A stretch of DNA of 64,000 nt from Owenia fusiformis (lineage: Eukaryota; Annelida; Polychaeta; Sabellida; Oweniidae). The DNA lies in assembly GCA_903813345.2 (NCBI GenBank), contig CAIIXF020000007.1, positions 32,229,564 to 32,293,563 of the forward strand. Reading direction: 5' to 3'. Under the pieces are notes generated by a model that was not told the origin of the DNA, searched no databases, and saw only the letters and a program-made list of their open reading frames with translations. This document shows positions 63,632-64,000 of the stretch, in pieces (the first letter of the stretch is position 1; each line of letters opens with the position of its first letter). The translations under genes and the position numbers were made by a program.

Positions 63632-64000
63632 GTATGTATATAATGTACTCAAAATGTCACTTAACATAACGTGAACCATTAGGAACAAGTACAAGAAACA
63701 TACATTACATTATTTTTTGAATACTGTATAGTGACGGTACAGACCGAAGTGTATTGAAGGTACAGGCCGAAGTACAGTGAAAGTATAGGCCGAAGTAAAA
63801 AGTATAAACTGAAGTATAGTGAAGATATAGGTCGAAGTATTCATGTGCCAATATCATGGAGTTTTCACCGTGTAATTTTAAGTTTCTCATGGGTTTCATT
63901 TTGGGTAATTACCATTTGTACAGTACATAGCTTCTGGGCTCATTGAATTAGTAGAACAAGGATACCATGTTAACATCTTATCGTATGCAACTACTCTGTA
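63632..64000 (+). other. Calexcitin intron 4 (partial)
   Basis: Starts with the donor GTATGTATA after exon 4. It contains a short degenerate repeat of about 20-24 bp around 63730-63840 (GTATAGGCCGAAGTA units). No further exon was seen before the window ends. Confidence 0.7.

Overview
This is a piece of an animal nuclear genome. Its genes have short exons with GT-AG introns and long AT-rich introns full of minisatellites, fold-back elements and Tc1/mariner debris. The gene content (TFIIIC90, a sodium-coupled monocarboxylate transporter, an SRCR-repeat protein, Twist, a calexcitin-type EF-hand protein) indicates an invertebrate bilaterian, probably marine (mollusc, brachiopod, hemichordate or amphioxus type). 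I cannot fix the phylum from the sequence alone. There is no bacterial, plasmid or phage content.

Layout: (1) 1-2.8 kb, minus strand: the first four coding exons of an SLC5A8-like transporter, running off the left edge. (2) 2.8-7.9 kb: intergenic, with small duplications and a hairpin. (3) 7.96-33.4 kb, plus strand: a complete 17-exon GTF3C4 gene (TFIIIC90, 674 aa). (4) Nested in its 9.9-kb intron 6 on the opposite strand: a complete 9-exon gene for a secreted 8-SRCR-domain protein (966 aa). Every exon junction in these two genes is phase-consistent. (5) 33.4-44.5 kb: a large gene-poor stretch upstream of (6) Twist (44.9-45.5 kb, plus strand), whose last intron appears to lie in the 3'UTR, ending near 49.7 kb. 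(7) 49.7-56 kb: intergenic, with a nearly identical 0.87-0.90-kb tandem duplication. (8) 56.0-63.6 kb, plus strand: the first four exons of a calexcitin-family calcium-binding protein, running off the right edge, with two TA-flanked transposon copies in its first intron.

The most striking pattern is that tandem repeats are built on splice junctions. Five of about 32 junction-bearing introns in the window carry duplicated copies of their own functional splice site: the SLC5 exon-4 donor (about 18 copies of 23 bp), the GTF3C4 exon-4 acceptor (2 copies), the GTF3C4 exon-12 acceptor (4 copies), the calexcitin exon-1 donor (about 45 copies of 32 bp) and the calexcitin exon-4 acceptor (4 copies). 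Each array contains the end of a coding exon plus the intron edge, so each is a ladder of decoy splice sites next to the real one. This recurs in three unrelated genes and in both donor and acceptor form, and I regard it as the main candidate for something undescribed.

The genes do not form a pathway; they are ordinary unlinked animal genes.
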